54,933 bases of DNA from a bacterium (GTDB lineage Bacteria; JAGOBX01), in NCBI GenBank assembly GCA_029551925.1, contig JAKPEO010000046.1, positions 1 to 54,933 of the forward strand. Reading direction: 5' to 3'. Made by a program: the position numbers and the translations under genes. The notes beneath the pieces were generated by a model. The model saw only the letters and a program-made list of their open reading frames with translations, did not search any database and was not told the origin of the DNA. This document shows positions 26,572 to 34,775 of the stretch, piece after piece. How positions within the stretch are numbered: position 1 is the stretch's first letter; each line of letters begins with the position of its first letter.

Positions 26572-28089
26572 ATGAAAATAATCAATAAAAATCGAAATTT
26601 GAAAAAAAATGCTGTTGATACTTTGTTTAGTTCGTATTTTATCCAATTTTTTTCTAAATTTTTCAGTATTGCCACTCAATTAATAACTGCTCGTTTTTTT
26701 TTATCGCTAAATTCTTACGGGACTTTTTTATATGTATTCTTTATATTTTCGATAGTTAATAATTTGCGAGATTTAGGGATATCCACACAAGTTATTAGAA
26801 GAAAAGAAATAAATTATTCGCTGATAAATACTTTATTTTTAGTCTTGTCATTAATAATAACAATTTTACAGATAATTTATGGGCTTTATATATTGCCGAA
26901 TAATAAGATGTTCGGTTCAACATTAATTTTAATGGCTTTGAGTTATATTCCTACAGCGTTAGGGTCGGCGCCATCGATTTATTTTGCAAGAAATTTATTA
27001 ATAAAAAAAACAATAACAGCGCGCGTATCGTCTATATTTTTGTATTTTGTATTTGCTGTTATTTTGTGTTATTACGGATTTGATGCCGCCGGTTTGGCAA
27101 TTGCGAAATTTGTGCAGAGCATTAGTTTTATGTTTATGATATGGTTGCCAGCCAGAAAAATCATAAGTGTGAAAATTGAATTTGACGGGACATTGAATTT
27201 AATCAAAGACAGTTATAAATTTTTTATAAATGATAATTTGAGCTTGATAACCGCAGAAATTTATAATTATGTTATTAAAAATTTTGTATCAACTGCTTCG
27301 CTCGCTATATATCGCGCAGCGCATTCTTTGATAGACATACCGCTGAATATAATTGAACAAGCATTTTTTAAAGTTGCTTATCCTTTGTTTTCTCAACTTA
27401 TAGATGAACCAAAAAAATTAATCAATGGCTATACATTTTTGACAATTTTGCTGCTGTGTATCGAAGCGCCGTTGTATGCTTATATGTTTTTCAATAGTGA
27501 ATTTATTATATATTTAACATATGGCGCAAAGTATGATGAAGCGGTGAATATTATAAAGTTACTATCATTTTTGCCGATATTTACGCCTTGCACAACTTTT
27601 GGAATAGAACTGATAAAATCATTGAAAAAAGATAATTTAATGATAGCTTATATTTTTATCGGGTCATTTTTTATTATTTTATTTTCATTTTTATTGACTA
27701 AAAATTTTGGAATTACTGGCACTGCTATTGCAAATTATCTTGGAATGAATTATTTTATAATCTACTATTTTTTGTATAAAAATTATTATGAAAGTTTTAT
27801 TTATATTATGAAAAGAACGCCGATTATTTATATTGCATCGTTCGGATTGTTTTTTTTATCGCATTTGCTAAAAATAGAATTTGAAGTTATTAGGTATATT
27901 ATTAGAGAAATTGCGATATTTACGCAAAAATTTTCTTATCCAATAGCGCAAAAAATTTCAGATATATCGCATAAAACCGATATTATTTCGCACAGTATAA
28001 TTGATGCGGGGTTATTAGTTATTATATTTTACAGTTTTTATAAGTTTATTTATCTACCGATGAAAAAAGATTTAAACATAAGATTGTAA
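26572..28089 (+). CDS. Oligosaccharide flippase (MOP superfamily, Wzx-like)
   Basis: A 505-residue polytopic membrane protein with 12-14 hydrophobic segments and the N-terminal YFIQFFSKFFSIATQLITA arrangement of polysaccharide biosynthesis proteins. Family members flip lipid-linked oligosaccharides from the cytosolic to the periplasmic face. The start codon directly follows the stop of the phosphoesterase gene. A polar insert near residues 440-480 (IFTQKFSYPIAQKISDIS) separates the last helices. It may serve the glycan cassette at 6195-11093 or flagellar glycosylation, but the distance leaves this open. Confidence 0.8.
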   Translation: MKIINKNRNLKKNAVDTLFSSYFIQFFSKFFSIATQLITARFFLSLNSYGTFLYVFFIFSIVNNLRDLGISTQVIRRKEINYSLINTLFLVLSLIITILQIIYGLYILPNNKMFGSTLILMALSYIPTALGSAPSIYFARNLLIKKTITARVSSIFLYFVFAVILCYYGFDAAGLAIAKFVQSISFMFMIWLPARKIISVKIEFDGTLNLIKDSYKFFINDNLSLITAEIYNYVIKNFVSTASLAIYRAAHSLIDIPLNIIEQAFFKVAYPLFSQLIDEPKKLINGYTFLTILLLCIEAPLYAYMFFNSEFIIYLTYGAKYDEAVNIIKLLSFLPIFTPCTTFGIELIKSLKKDNLMIAYIFIGSFFIILFSFLLTKNFGITGTAIANYLGMNYFIIYYFLYKNYYESFIYIMKRTPIIYIASFGLFFLSHLLKIEFEVIRYIIREIAIFTQKFSYPIAQKISDISHKTDIISHSIIDAGLLVIIFYSFYKFIYLPMKKDLNIRL

Positions 28090-28194
28090 TTTTTTGATAT
28101 GTTATATCTATCTCGCTAACTGAAAATTTAATATCAATTTTAAAATGTAATAAATTGATAAATAAAAAAATCTAAAAAAACACTTAAAAAACAC

Positions 28195-28222
28195 TAAAGT
28201 ATTTTTTTAAAAATGTCGATAA
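28195..28222 (+). promoter_or_regulatory. Sigma28 (FliA/SigD)-type promoter before flgB
   Basis: TAAAGTAT (28195-28202) and GTCGATAA (28215-28222) fit the flagellar sigma28 consensus TAAAGTTT / GCCGATAA at 14 of 16 positions, with a 12-base gap against the usual 11. The flgB ATG is 25 bases downstream, preceded by a purine-rich GGGAAAGGGG. No sigma70 promoter was seen in the 157-base gap after the flippase gene. Confidence 0.6.
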
Positions 28223-28246
28223 AATGCGTAGGGAAAGGGGAAAAAA

Positions 28247-28672
28247 ATGTTAGCAAATACAAATTTTATACAGACATTTAATATACTGCATCGCGGTTTA
28301 GATTGTTCAGCATTAAGACAGCAAACAATAGCGAATAATATAGCGAATGTTAACACTCCATTTTATAAAAGAAAAGAAGTGACATTTGAAGGCGAATTGC
28401 ATCGTGCATTATATGGTCCGCAGCCGATTCCTGCGCAGCGCACACATGAAAAGCATTTAAAATTCAAAGGGCAATTATCATTAGATGAAGTGCAGCCAAT
28501 GATAAATATAGAAAGCGAGACATTTGTTCGAAACGATGAAAATAATGTAGATATAAATCAAGAGATGGCAGAATTAGCGAAAAATTCCTTAATGAATGAT
28601 GCGATAGTGACAAGTATGACTATGATGATAACTCAATTAAAATCAGCAATACAGAAAGGCGGTAGAGCATAA
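28247..28672 (+). CDS. flgB: Flagellar basal-body rod protein FlgB
   Basis: FlgB is a proximal rod subunit exported by the flagellar type III system. The 141 residues show the rod signature ALRQQTIANNIANVNTPFYKRKEVTFE near residues 24-50 and the C-terminal helix NNVDINQEMAELAKNS. It is preceded by the sigma28-type promoter at 28195-28222 and a GGGG-rich ribosome-binding site. Its stop overlaps the flgC start by one base (TAATG), indicating translational coupling. Confidence 0.95.
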   Translation: MLANTNFIQTFNILHRGLDCSALRQQTIANNIANVNTPFYKRKEVTFEGELHRALYGPQPIPAQRTHEKHLKFKGQLSLDEVQPMINIESETFVRNDENNVDINQEMAELAKNSLMNDAIVTSMTMMITQLKSAIQKGGRA

Positions 28673-29271
28673 TGAATATTTCCACAGCGGTTAGTGCGGT
28701 CGGTTTGAATGCTTATAGAGTAAAAAATACAGGGTTATTCCGTTCAATAAACACAGCCGCGTCAGGTATGACCGCAGAGTCATTAAGAATAGATGTAATT
28801 TCAAATAATATAGCCAATGTTAATACTACGCGCACACCAGAAGGCGGAGCATATCGCAGAAAAGATGTGATATTCGAACCAAGAAGTTTTTATGGTTATG
28901 AATTTGATGTTCCGCGTATCCAAAATATGTCTGATATTTATGAATTAGCGGGTACAGGCGTGCGGGTTGTAGATATAACGGCAGACACGAAAAATCCAAT
29001 GAGGTTGGTTTATAATCCAGACCATCCTGATGCATTCAAATATACAGATTTTTTTAATGAAGATGGCACCCGCAAAGAGCAATATAAAAATTTATCAGAT
29101 GAAGAATTTGATAAATTAGCGTCAAAAATTGGATATGTTGAATTTCCGAATGTTAATGTGGTTTCAGAGATGGTTGATATGATAACTGCCACTCGCGCAT
29201 ATGAAGCAAATGTAACCACAATAAAATCCGCAAAAGCAATGTTTATGAAGGCGCTTGAATTAGGCAGATAA
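28672..29271 (+). CDS. flgC: Flagellar basal-body rod protein FlgC
   Basis: FlgC is a proximal rod protein. The 199-residue product has the rod block SLRIDVISNNIANVNTTRTP with GGAYRRKDVIFEP, and the conserved C-terminus NVNVVSEMVDMITATRAYEANVT. About 22 residues precede the usual GLFRSINTAASGM start of FlgC; no internal start codon is available, and coupling to flgB by a TAATG overlap supports the annotated ATG. An insertion between residues 75 and 135 makes it longer than the common 135-150. fliE does not follow, unlike in most flagellar operons. Confidence 0.94.
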   Translation: MNISTAVSAVGLNAYRVKNTGLFRSINTAASGMTAESLRIDVISNNIANVNTTRTPEGGAYRRKDVIFEPRSFYGYEFDVPRIQNMSDIYELAGTGVRVVDITADTKNPMRLVYNPDHPDAFKYTDFFNEDGTRKEQYKNLSDEEFDKLASKIGYVEFPNVNVVSEMVDMITATRAYEANVTTIKSAKAMFMKALELGR

Positions 29272-29319
29272 TTTGATAATTTCTAAACAATCCCAAAATC
29301 AAAAAAATAAAAATAATTA

Positions 29320-29347
29320 TTGACTAAAAAAAAAAAAGTGCTAAAAT
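29320..29347 (+). promoter_or_regulatory. Sigma70-type promoter before the pilin gene
   Basis: TTGACT (29320-29325) and TAAAAT (29342-29347) are 16 bases apart. The spacer is mainly a 12-base A-run. The ribosome-binding site AGGAGG lies at 29380-29385, ahead of the ATG at 29390. Confidence 0.5.
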
Positions 29348-29389
29348 TATTTTAATAAAATTTTTTTATTGATTTTTTTAGGAGGCGAT

Positions 29390-29803
29390 ATGTTGAATAA
29401 AGAGAAAAACAAAAAGGGCTTTACAATTGTCGAATTGGTAATTGTAATAATTATTATTGGCACGCTTGTTGCGATAATAGTGCCGACATTTTTAATTCAA
29501 GTTGAGCAAGCTGAAATATCAGCGACAAAAGCGAATCTAAATTCAATTCGTTCAGCGCAAAAACTTTATTTTATTGAAAATGACAGACATAATCCTCCTA
29601 CTATTCAGTCAATGGTAGATTCAGGATATTTGCGAGTGTTTCCAGAGGAAATGTTAACGTCGAGTAAAGCAGAAAAGAATGCAGGCGGCGTAGATGGCAG
29701 TGGCGGATGGTATTATGAATATCGCGGAGATACCCAAGAGCCGATAATTAAAGTGAATCTACTCGGCAAAGATAAAAATGGTATGGCATTTAGCGAATAT
29801 TAA
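29390..29803 (+). CDS. Type IV pilin / type II secretion pseudopilin (major type)
   Basis: A 137-residue prepilin. The short basic leader MLNKEKNKKG is cut by prepilin peptidase before FTIVELVIVIIIIG, with the conserved Glu at mature position 5, and the hydrophobic helix continues to about residue 35. The globular part is small (SIRSAQKLYFIEN, GSGGWYYEYRGD) and resembles PulG/GspG-like pseudopilins. The ATG at 29390 is chosen over an upstream in-frame ATG at 29369 because AGGAGG ends five bases before it. A second prepilin gene overlaps its 3' end. No assembly ATPase or secretin gene is in the window. Confidence 0.88.
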   Translation: MLNKEKNKKGFTIVELVIVIIIIGTLVAIIVPTFLIQVEQAEISATKANLNSIRSAQKLYFIENDRHNPPTIQSMVDSGYLRVFPEEMLTSSKAEKNAGGVDGSGGWYYEYRGDTQEPIIKVNLLGKDKNGMAFSEY

Positions 29804-30212
29804 AAATGGTTTTACATTAATAGAATTAATTATAGTGATAATCATAATCGGGATAATAGTTTCTATTATTCCGGTTATGATTACTAATTATTTAAAATCA
29901 CAAGATTTAATAACAAGCGTGGAATTATTAGAAAACTCAATAAAATTTACGCAGTCGACCAGCAATAGTCAATACAAATCAAAAATAATAATAAATAAAT
30001 TATTAAATGAATATTATATTAACACACAAAATTTCAGTGATACAATACAATTGCCAAAAAATATAAATATACAATCGTCTCCGGATTCGATTGTATTTAA
30101 TTATAAAGGAGTAGCAAGCAATTTAGAAGATAAAAATATAGTTTTGACAAATGGCGAAAAAAATATCGGAATAACAATAAAAAAGATAACAGGCGCAATA
30201 ATAAAAAATTAG
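29778..30212 (+). CDS. GspH/FimT-like pseudopilin
   Basis: A 144-residue protein with a prepilin leader ending in KNG, then FTLIELIIVIIIIGIIVSIIP with Glu5, followed by an Asn/Ser-rich globular domain (TQSTSNSQYKSKIIINKLL). It resembles minor pseudopilins of the GspH/FimT type. Translation probably starts at 29778, overlapping the previous pilin gene by 26 bp in another frame. The two pilins are likely to be made together and could form a pilus or a type II-like pseudopilus. Confidence 0.75.
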   Translation: MVWHLANIKNGFTLIELIIVIIIIGIIVSIIPVMITNYLKSQDLITSVELLENSIKFTQSTSNSQYKSKIIINKLLNEYYINTQNFSDTIQLPKNINIQSSPDSIVFNYKGVASNLEDKNIVLTNGEKNIGITIKKITGAIIKN

Positions 30213-30221
30213 ATAAAAATA

Positions 30222-30250
30222 TTGACAAAACAATAGAAATTTGTTATATT
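30222..30250 (+). promoter_or_regulatory. Sigma70-type promoter of the flagellin gene
   Basis: A perfect TTGACA (30222-30227) and TATATT (30245-30250) are 17 bases apart. A start near 30257 gives a 5' leader of about 115 bases. No GCCGATAA-like sigma28 box was found between 30180 and 30373. Confidence 0.65.
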
Positions 30251-30273
30251 ATAATCAGGAATAAGGTTTGCTC

Positions 30274-30324
30274 AAGGAGGGGAATAGAGATATAGAGAAG
30301 ATATTCATATCTTTATTTTTCCCT
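30274..30324 (+). promoter_or_regulatory. Structured flagellin mRNA leader with a buried ribosome-site-like motif
   Basis: AAGGAGGGG at 30274-30282 looks like a strong ribosome-binding site but has no start codon within 15 bases and is about 90 bases from the real ATG. Part of it (30278-30284) can pair with TTTCCCT at 30318-30324, with an inner perfect 7-bp hairpin at 30298-30304 / 30307-30313. The true ribosome-binding site is GGAGGGAG at 30361-30368. Two GGA motifs, one in each place, recall CsrA-controlled flagellin leaders. Confidence 0.45.
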
Positions 30325-30372
30325 AAAAATTTAAAAAAAAATAAATTAAAAAAATACCAGGGAGGGAGTATT

Positions 30373-31209
30373 ATGTTATCAATAAGTAATAATGTGTCTT
30401 CATTAATAGCGGGTCGTAATATTAATAATTCGCTTCGCGGATTGAATAGTTCGATATTGCGATTATCTACTGGTAAAAAGATAAATTCTGCCGCCGACGA
30501 TGCTGCTGGCTTGGCTATTGCTACTCGTTTGAAAACGAGCATAAGCAGTATGATGCAATCGCGGAACAATGCGGATAGTGGTTATTCATTATTACAAGTA
30601 GCAGAAGGCGCGATGTTTGAGATAACATCGATAATTCAAAGATTGAATACATTAGCAATGCAAGCGGCGAATGAGACATTGACAAATAGTGATAGACAAT
30701 TAATACAGGCCGAAGTGAATGAATTAGTAGCAGAAATAGATAGAATGGCGAGTGCAGTTACATTTAACGGAATACCATTATTAAAGGGTTCGACAATAGT
30801 AGGCAGCGGTAGTATAGGAATACAAGTTGGTTATAATGCCGTATCGAACATAGGCATAAATTTATTGACAATGACGAGCGCATCATTAGGGCTGACTAAT
30901 TTAGATTTAACGAGCGTAGCAAATGCTCAGGCGGCGATAAGTTCGTTAAGTTCGACATTATCATCAGCAGTAAAACAATACGCTAAAATAGGAGCATTAC
31001 AAAATAGAGTGGGATATGCTTCTGATTTTCTGGATGTTCAGAAATTGCATTTTACTTCTGCATTGTCAGCAATAGAAGATACAGATTTTGCAGAAGAATT
31101 AACCAAATACAGTCAGAAAAAAATAATGGTAGAAACAGGGATAAATATGCTTGCCCAAAGTAATTTAATGATGGAAAAAGTGTTGAATCTGTTAGAACTA
31201 AAAAAATAA
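30373..31209 (+). CDS. fliC: Flagellin (short, D0/D1 only)
   Basis: A 278-residue flagellin starting at the ATG at 30373, behind GGAGGGAG; an in-frame start at 30268 would add a spurious 35-residue extension. The N-terminal domain has SSLIAGRNINNSLRGLNSSI and LSTGKKINSAADDAAGLAIA. The C-terminal domain ends VETGINMLAQSNLMMEKVLN, as needed for helical filament packing. The variable D2/D3 region is nearly absent (about 60 residues between the conserved ends), so the filament surface is formed by D1. It is monocistronic behind its own promoter and leader. A Maf-type protein 26 kb away could glycosylate it. Confidence 0.96.
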   Translation: MLSISNNVSSLIAGRNINNSLRGLNSSILRLSTGKKINSAADDAAGLAIATRLKTSISSMMQSRNNADSGYSLLQVAEGAMFEITSIIQRLNTLAMQAANETLTNSDRQLIQAEVNELVAEIDRMASAVTFNGIPLLKGSTIVGSGSIGIQVGYNAVSNIGINLLTMTSASLGLTNLDLTSVANAQAAISSLSSTLSSAVKQYAKIGALQNRVGYASDFLDVQKLHFTSALSAIEDTDFAEELTKYSQKKIMVETGINMLAQSNLMMEKVLNLLELKK

Positions 31210-31357
31210 TTACATAATATTTTTTATTAATTTGTAGATAAATAGAATTATAATTTCTAAAAAAAATAATATCAATAAATTTTTTTGATAAATTGATAAA
31301 AAAAGGAAAATGTGAATTTTTTTTAATTATAGACATATATTATTTATGAGGTGAGAA

Positions 31358-32704
31358 ATGGTTGAAAATGTAGAAAACCAAAATAATAATGCAGAGCAAA
31401 ATAATCCGCAAGTTCAGATTGATGTTAATATTGACTTCAATATTGATACTCTGCAAAATATGACAATGACTGAACTTCGAAAAATTGCTAAATCATTAAA
31501 AATGCAGGGTTACAGCACATTAAAAAAACAGGAATTGATTTATGAATTAATCAAGTTAGAGCAAAATACGAGTAAAGAGATACGCGGAACCGGAGTATTA
31601 GAAATATTACCTGATAATTTTGGTTTTTTGCGATCGCCAAAATATAATTATTTATCAGGGCCTGATGATATATATTTAGCGCCGTCGCAAATAAAGAAAT
31701 TTGATTTAAAAAAAGGAGATACTGTATCAGGGGTGATAAGACCACCGAAATCAGGCGAGAGATTTTTTGCATTATTAAAGATAGAAAAGGTAAATGGTTT
31801 GGATCCGGAATTTACAAAAGATCGAATACCGTTTGATGATTTGACGCCGTTATATCCGGATAAGATGATAAAATTAGAACGAAAAGGAAAAAGTAATGAG
31901 ACCTCAATGCGCGTAATGGATTTATTTACTCCGATAGGATTTGGTCAGCGTGGATTGATAGTAGCGCCACCGCGCACAGGGAAAACAGTATTGTTGCAAA
32001 AGATAGCTAATTCAATAACTGAGAATCATCCCGATGCTTATTTGATTGTATTATTGATAGATGAACGCCCCGAAGAAGTGACTGATATGGAACGCACAGT
32101 CAAAGGTGAAGTTATATCATCTACATTTGACGAGCCGGCGCAGCGTCATGTGCAAGTAGCTGAAATGGTAATAGAAAAAGCCAAAAGATTAGTAGAATAT
32201 AATAAAGATGTAATTATATTATTAGATAGTATCACTCGATTAGCGCGCGCTTATAATACTGTTGTTCCGGCGAGCGGCAAGGTTTTGACTGGCGGTGTAG
32301 ATTCAAATGCTTTACAAAAACCGAAAAGATTTTTTGGCGCAGCAAGAAATATTGAAAATGGCGGTAGTTTAACAATACTTGCGACAGCATTAATTGAAAC
32401 AGGGTCGAGAATGGACGATGTAATATTCGAAGAGTTTAAAGGTACTGGCAATATGGAAATACATTTAGATCGAAGATTATCGGATAAGCGAGTATTTCCT
32501 GCGATAGATTTGCATAAATCTGGCACAAGAAAAGAAGAATTATTATTATCTCAAGAAGTATTAAATAAAGTGTGGATATTAAGAAAAGTGTTATCTGATA
32601 TGGATAAAATAGCAGCAATGGAATTAGTGTTGGATAAAATGTCAAAAACTAAAAATAATGAAGAATTCTTGACATTAATGAAAAACGGAATGAGCGGAAA
32701 ATAA
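31358..32704 (+). CDS. rho: Transcription termination factor Rho
   Basis: Rho is the hexameric RNA helicase that ends transcription. The 448 residues carry an Asn/Gln-rich acidic N-terminus (1-25), a Rho-N helical domain ([20 protein letters not shown]), the RNA-binding cold-shock-like fold ([14 protein letters not shown]) and the ATPase with Walker [17 protein letters not shown] and Walker [20 protein letters not shown] lies 3 bases before the ATG. The downstream murein hydrolase gene begins 21 bp later. Confidence 0.97.
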   Translation: MVENVENQNNNAEQNNPQVQIDVNIDFNIDTLQNMTMTELRKIAKSLKMQGYSTLKKQELIYELIKLEQNTSKEIRGTGVLEILPDNFGFLRSPKYNYLSGPDDIYLAPSQIKKFDLKKGDTVSGVIRPPKSGERFFALLKIEKVNGLDPEFTKDRIPFDDLTPLYPDKMIKLERKGKSNETSMRVMDLFTPIGFGQRGLIVAPPRTGKTVLLQKIANSITENHPDAYLIVLLIDERPEEVTDMERTVKGEVISSTFDEPAQRHVQVAEMVIEKAKRLVEYNKDVIILLDSITRLARAYNTVVPASGKVLTGGVDSNALQKPKRFFGAARNIENGGSLTILATALIETGSRMDDVIFEEFKGTGNMEIHLDRRLSDKRVFPAIDLHKSGTRKEELLLSQEVLNKVWILRKVLSDMDKIAAMELVLDKMSKTKNNEEFLTLMKNGMSGK

Positions 32705-32725
32705 TAAAAAACAAAGGAAATTATA

Positions 32726-33799
32726 TTGAAAAAAAAAAAGAATAATTTTTTTATTTTAGTATTTTTTTTGATTTTATTAGTGGGCATAGCGATTTTGTTT
32801 AAAAGCGAGCCGCTCAAAGTTTATGCTTATAATATGATTATTTCGCAAGAAATAATTGATAATGATTTGTTATTGGATAAATCGATTGGCAGATTAGACG
32901 ATGTTTCGGTAGTTAGAAGAATAAATGAATTGTCAATGGTTGAAGGTACAATGGAAATTTACGAGCCTACAAGCATTGATGAAGCGAAAGAAATTATAAC
33001 ATACACTCCGAAAATTGAAAAAGTAGAGAAACCGCAATATTTTTTTAAGCGCACACATATAGTAAAAGAAGGAGAGAGTATCTGGTCAATTTCTAAAAAT
33101 TATGATATATCTCTTGAAACGCTGTTGTCTTTCAACAATATAAAAAAGAATATAATTACTGTCGGTCAGAAATTAATTATTCCAAGTATGGATGGTATAT
33201 TAACGAAAGTTGAAAAAAATGACACTATCCAAAAAATAGCAAAAAGATTTAATGTTAAAGAAAACGCGATATTAAAAGCGAATAGATTAAAAAGCGGCGC
33301 TGAATTAAAAGTAGGACAGGAAATATTTATACCCGGTAGTCAGCCGCGCGAATTAGCAAGATTAGCAGCGCAGGAGATACGCAGACAGCGTCGTCAAAAG
33401 ACCGGTGTATCATTTATCTGGCCTGCGGCTTCACGTAATATTTCGTCATATTACGGCTGGCGCATACATCCAATTTATAATAGGCAAATATTTCATCAGG
33501 GATTAGATATAAGCGGCCCAATAGGCACAAAAATTTATGCAGCAGAAGAGGGTAGAGTATATTTTCGTGATTATATTACTGGTTATGGCAAAGTTGTAAT
33601 TATTAAGCATAATCAAGGATATTCGACAGTTTATGCGCATTTATCGAGATTTAATGTTAAAGTCGGACAGTGGGTTGAACAAGGAGAAGTAATAGGATAT
33701 ATGGGAATGACTGGAAAAGTTACTGGTTCGCATTTACATTTTGAAGTGCGGCGCTGGGATAAACATTTAGATCCATTGAAAATATTAGTCAGACGCTAA
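32726..33799 (+). CDS. Membrane-anchored LysM-M23 murein endopeptidase
   Basis: A 357-residue cell-wall enzyme. Residues 8-26 form a membrane anchor. Two LysM repeats (about 110-152, IVKEGESIWSISKNYDIS, and 158-200, KVEKNDTIQKIAKRFNV) bind glycan. A C-terminal M23 lysostaphin-type domain keeps its zinc ligands (HQGLDIS, HLHFE) and the catalytic His in YAHLSR, so it should cut peptidoglycan cross-links. Translation starts at TTG 32726 behind AAAGGA; no ATG lies nearby. It is likely cotranscribed with rho. Related proteins act in cell division or activate amidases. Confidence 0.92.
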   Translation: MKKKKNNFFILVFFLILLVGIAILFKSEPLKVYAYNMIISQEIIDNDLLLDKSIGRLDDVSVVRRINELSMVEGTMEIYEPTSIDEAKEIITYTPKIEKVEKPQYFFKRTHIVKEGESIWSISKNYDISLETLLSFNNIKKNIITVGQKLIIPSMDGILTKVEKNDTIQKIAKRFNVKENAILKANRLKSGAELKVGQEIFIPGSQPRELARLAAQEIRRQRRQKTGVSFIWPAASRNISSYYGWRIHPIYNRQIFHQGLDISGPIGTKIYAAEEGRVYFRDYITGYGKVVIIKHNQGYSTVYAHLSRFNVKVGQWVEQGEVIGYMGMTGKVTGSHLHFEVRRWDKHLDPLKILVRR

Positions 33800-33847
33800 T
33801 TTATTGTTAGCGGAAAAAAAATCTGCATTTACAGGGAGGGAAAAGTT

Positions 33848-34747
33848 ATGCAGATAAATAATAATAATATAATAATAGTTGACGGAATTTTAAATTATCA
33901 AAAATTATTGTTGTTAAGGGATTTAAAAGCTAAATTTGAGCCGAAACCTGAAAATGTCAGATATGTTGTATTGAATGAAGCGCCGCCTCGCAAAAAAGAA
34001 GAAGTGGCAGGCGAATTAAAATACCGTTATAAAAAAAGTAATTATTCATTGACAAATATAGAAAAAGCAATAGATATGCTTTTGCAAGCGCGTGAAGCGA
34101 TGGATAAGTATTCAGACTTAATTGATGAAGCGAAAAATTATTTAGCTGACAGTGATAATCAGAGCCCAGAAGAATTAGCAGATTTTTATAATAACTGGTC
34201 GGAAAAAATCAAAAAATTAGTAGATACTACAAGAATAAAATATTTGAGATTATTGACAACAGAAGATTTTAAAAAAGATATAGAACTGCGCAAGCAAATA
34301 CGAACGCGTATGGATTTTCGCAAAAAAATGGATGTGCAAATGAATCCTGCATTATTGTATAATAAAATCATTATACATACGGCAATACCAGAAGAGCCGT
34401 TTGTTCAGATTAATATACCTGTTGAATTGGGCTATAAAACATATAAATTAGACGAAATTGATTTAGTTGATGATAATGGAAAAATCGAATTTATTAAAAG
34501 ATTAACTGAATTGGAAAATTTATTAACTCGTGAAAAAGAAAATAGCGCAGCGTATATTGATAAATTGCAGAATATCAAGAAAAAAATAGAAATATATAGA
34601 CATAATATAGAGTCAACCTTATCATCGGAATTATTAAAAGATATAGAGCCGCAATTAAACGAAAAAGATATAAAAGACCAAAAACTGAATTTTAGCGTAG
34701 TCACGAATAAAACACAAAAAGGTATGATATTTAATTTTATAGCGTGA
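33848..34747 (+). CDS. Unrecognised helical protein with flagellin-D1-like patterning
   Basis: A 299-residue soluble protein, no signal peptide, with long amphipathic helices at about 65-150 and 215-275. I do not recognise a named family. Two stretches recall the D1 core of flagellin: SNYSLTNIEKAIDMLLQA near residue 58 against SGYSLLQVAEGAMFEI of the flagellin at 30373, and DEIDLVDDNGKIEFIKRL near 208 against TNLDLTSVANAQAAIS. The typical flagellin ends that form D0 are missing. GGGAGGGAAAAG gives a strong ribosome-binding site. It stands between the LysM-M23 gene and a radical SAM gene. The flagellin relation is a hypothesis from visual comparison. Confidence 0.55.
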   Translation: MQINNNNIIIVDGILNYQKLLLLRDLKAKFEPKPENVRYVVLNEAPPRKKEEVAGELKYRYKKSNYSLTNIEKAIDMLLQAREAMDKYSDLIDEAKNYLADSDNQSPEELADFYNNWSEKIKKLVDTTRIKYLRLLTTEDFKKDIELRKQIRTRMDFRKKMDVQMNPALLYNKIIIHTAIPEEPFVQINIPVELGYKTYKLDEIDLVDDNGKIEFIKRLTELENLLTREKENSAAYIDKLQNIKKKIEIYRHNIESTLSSELLKDIEPQLNEKDIKDQKLNFSVVTNKTQKGMIFNFIA

Positions 34748-34775
34748 ATTTTGTTTAAACGCTGATATTTGCCAA

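Noticed and set aside
30268-30372. A 35-residue N-terminal extension of flagellin in frame from 30268
   Set aside because: The conserved flagellin N-terminus and GGAGGGAG both point to the ATG at 30373; the extension is translated leader RNA.
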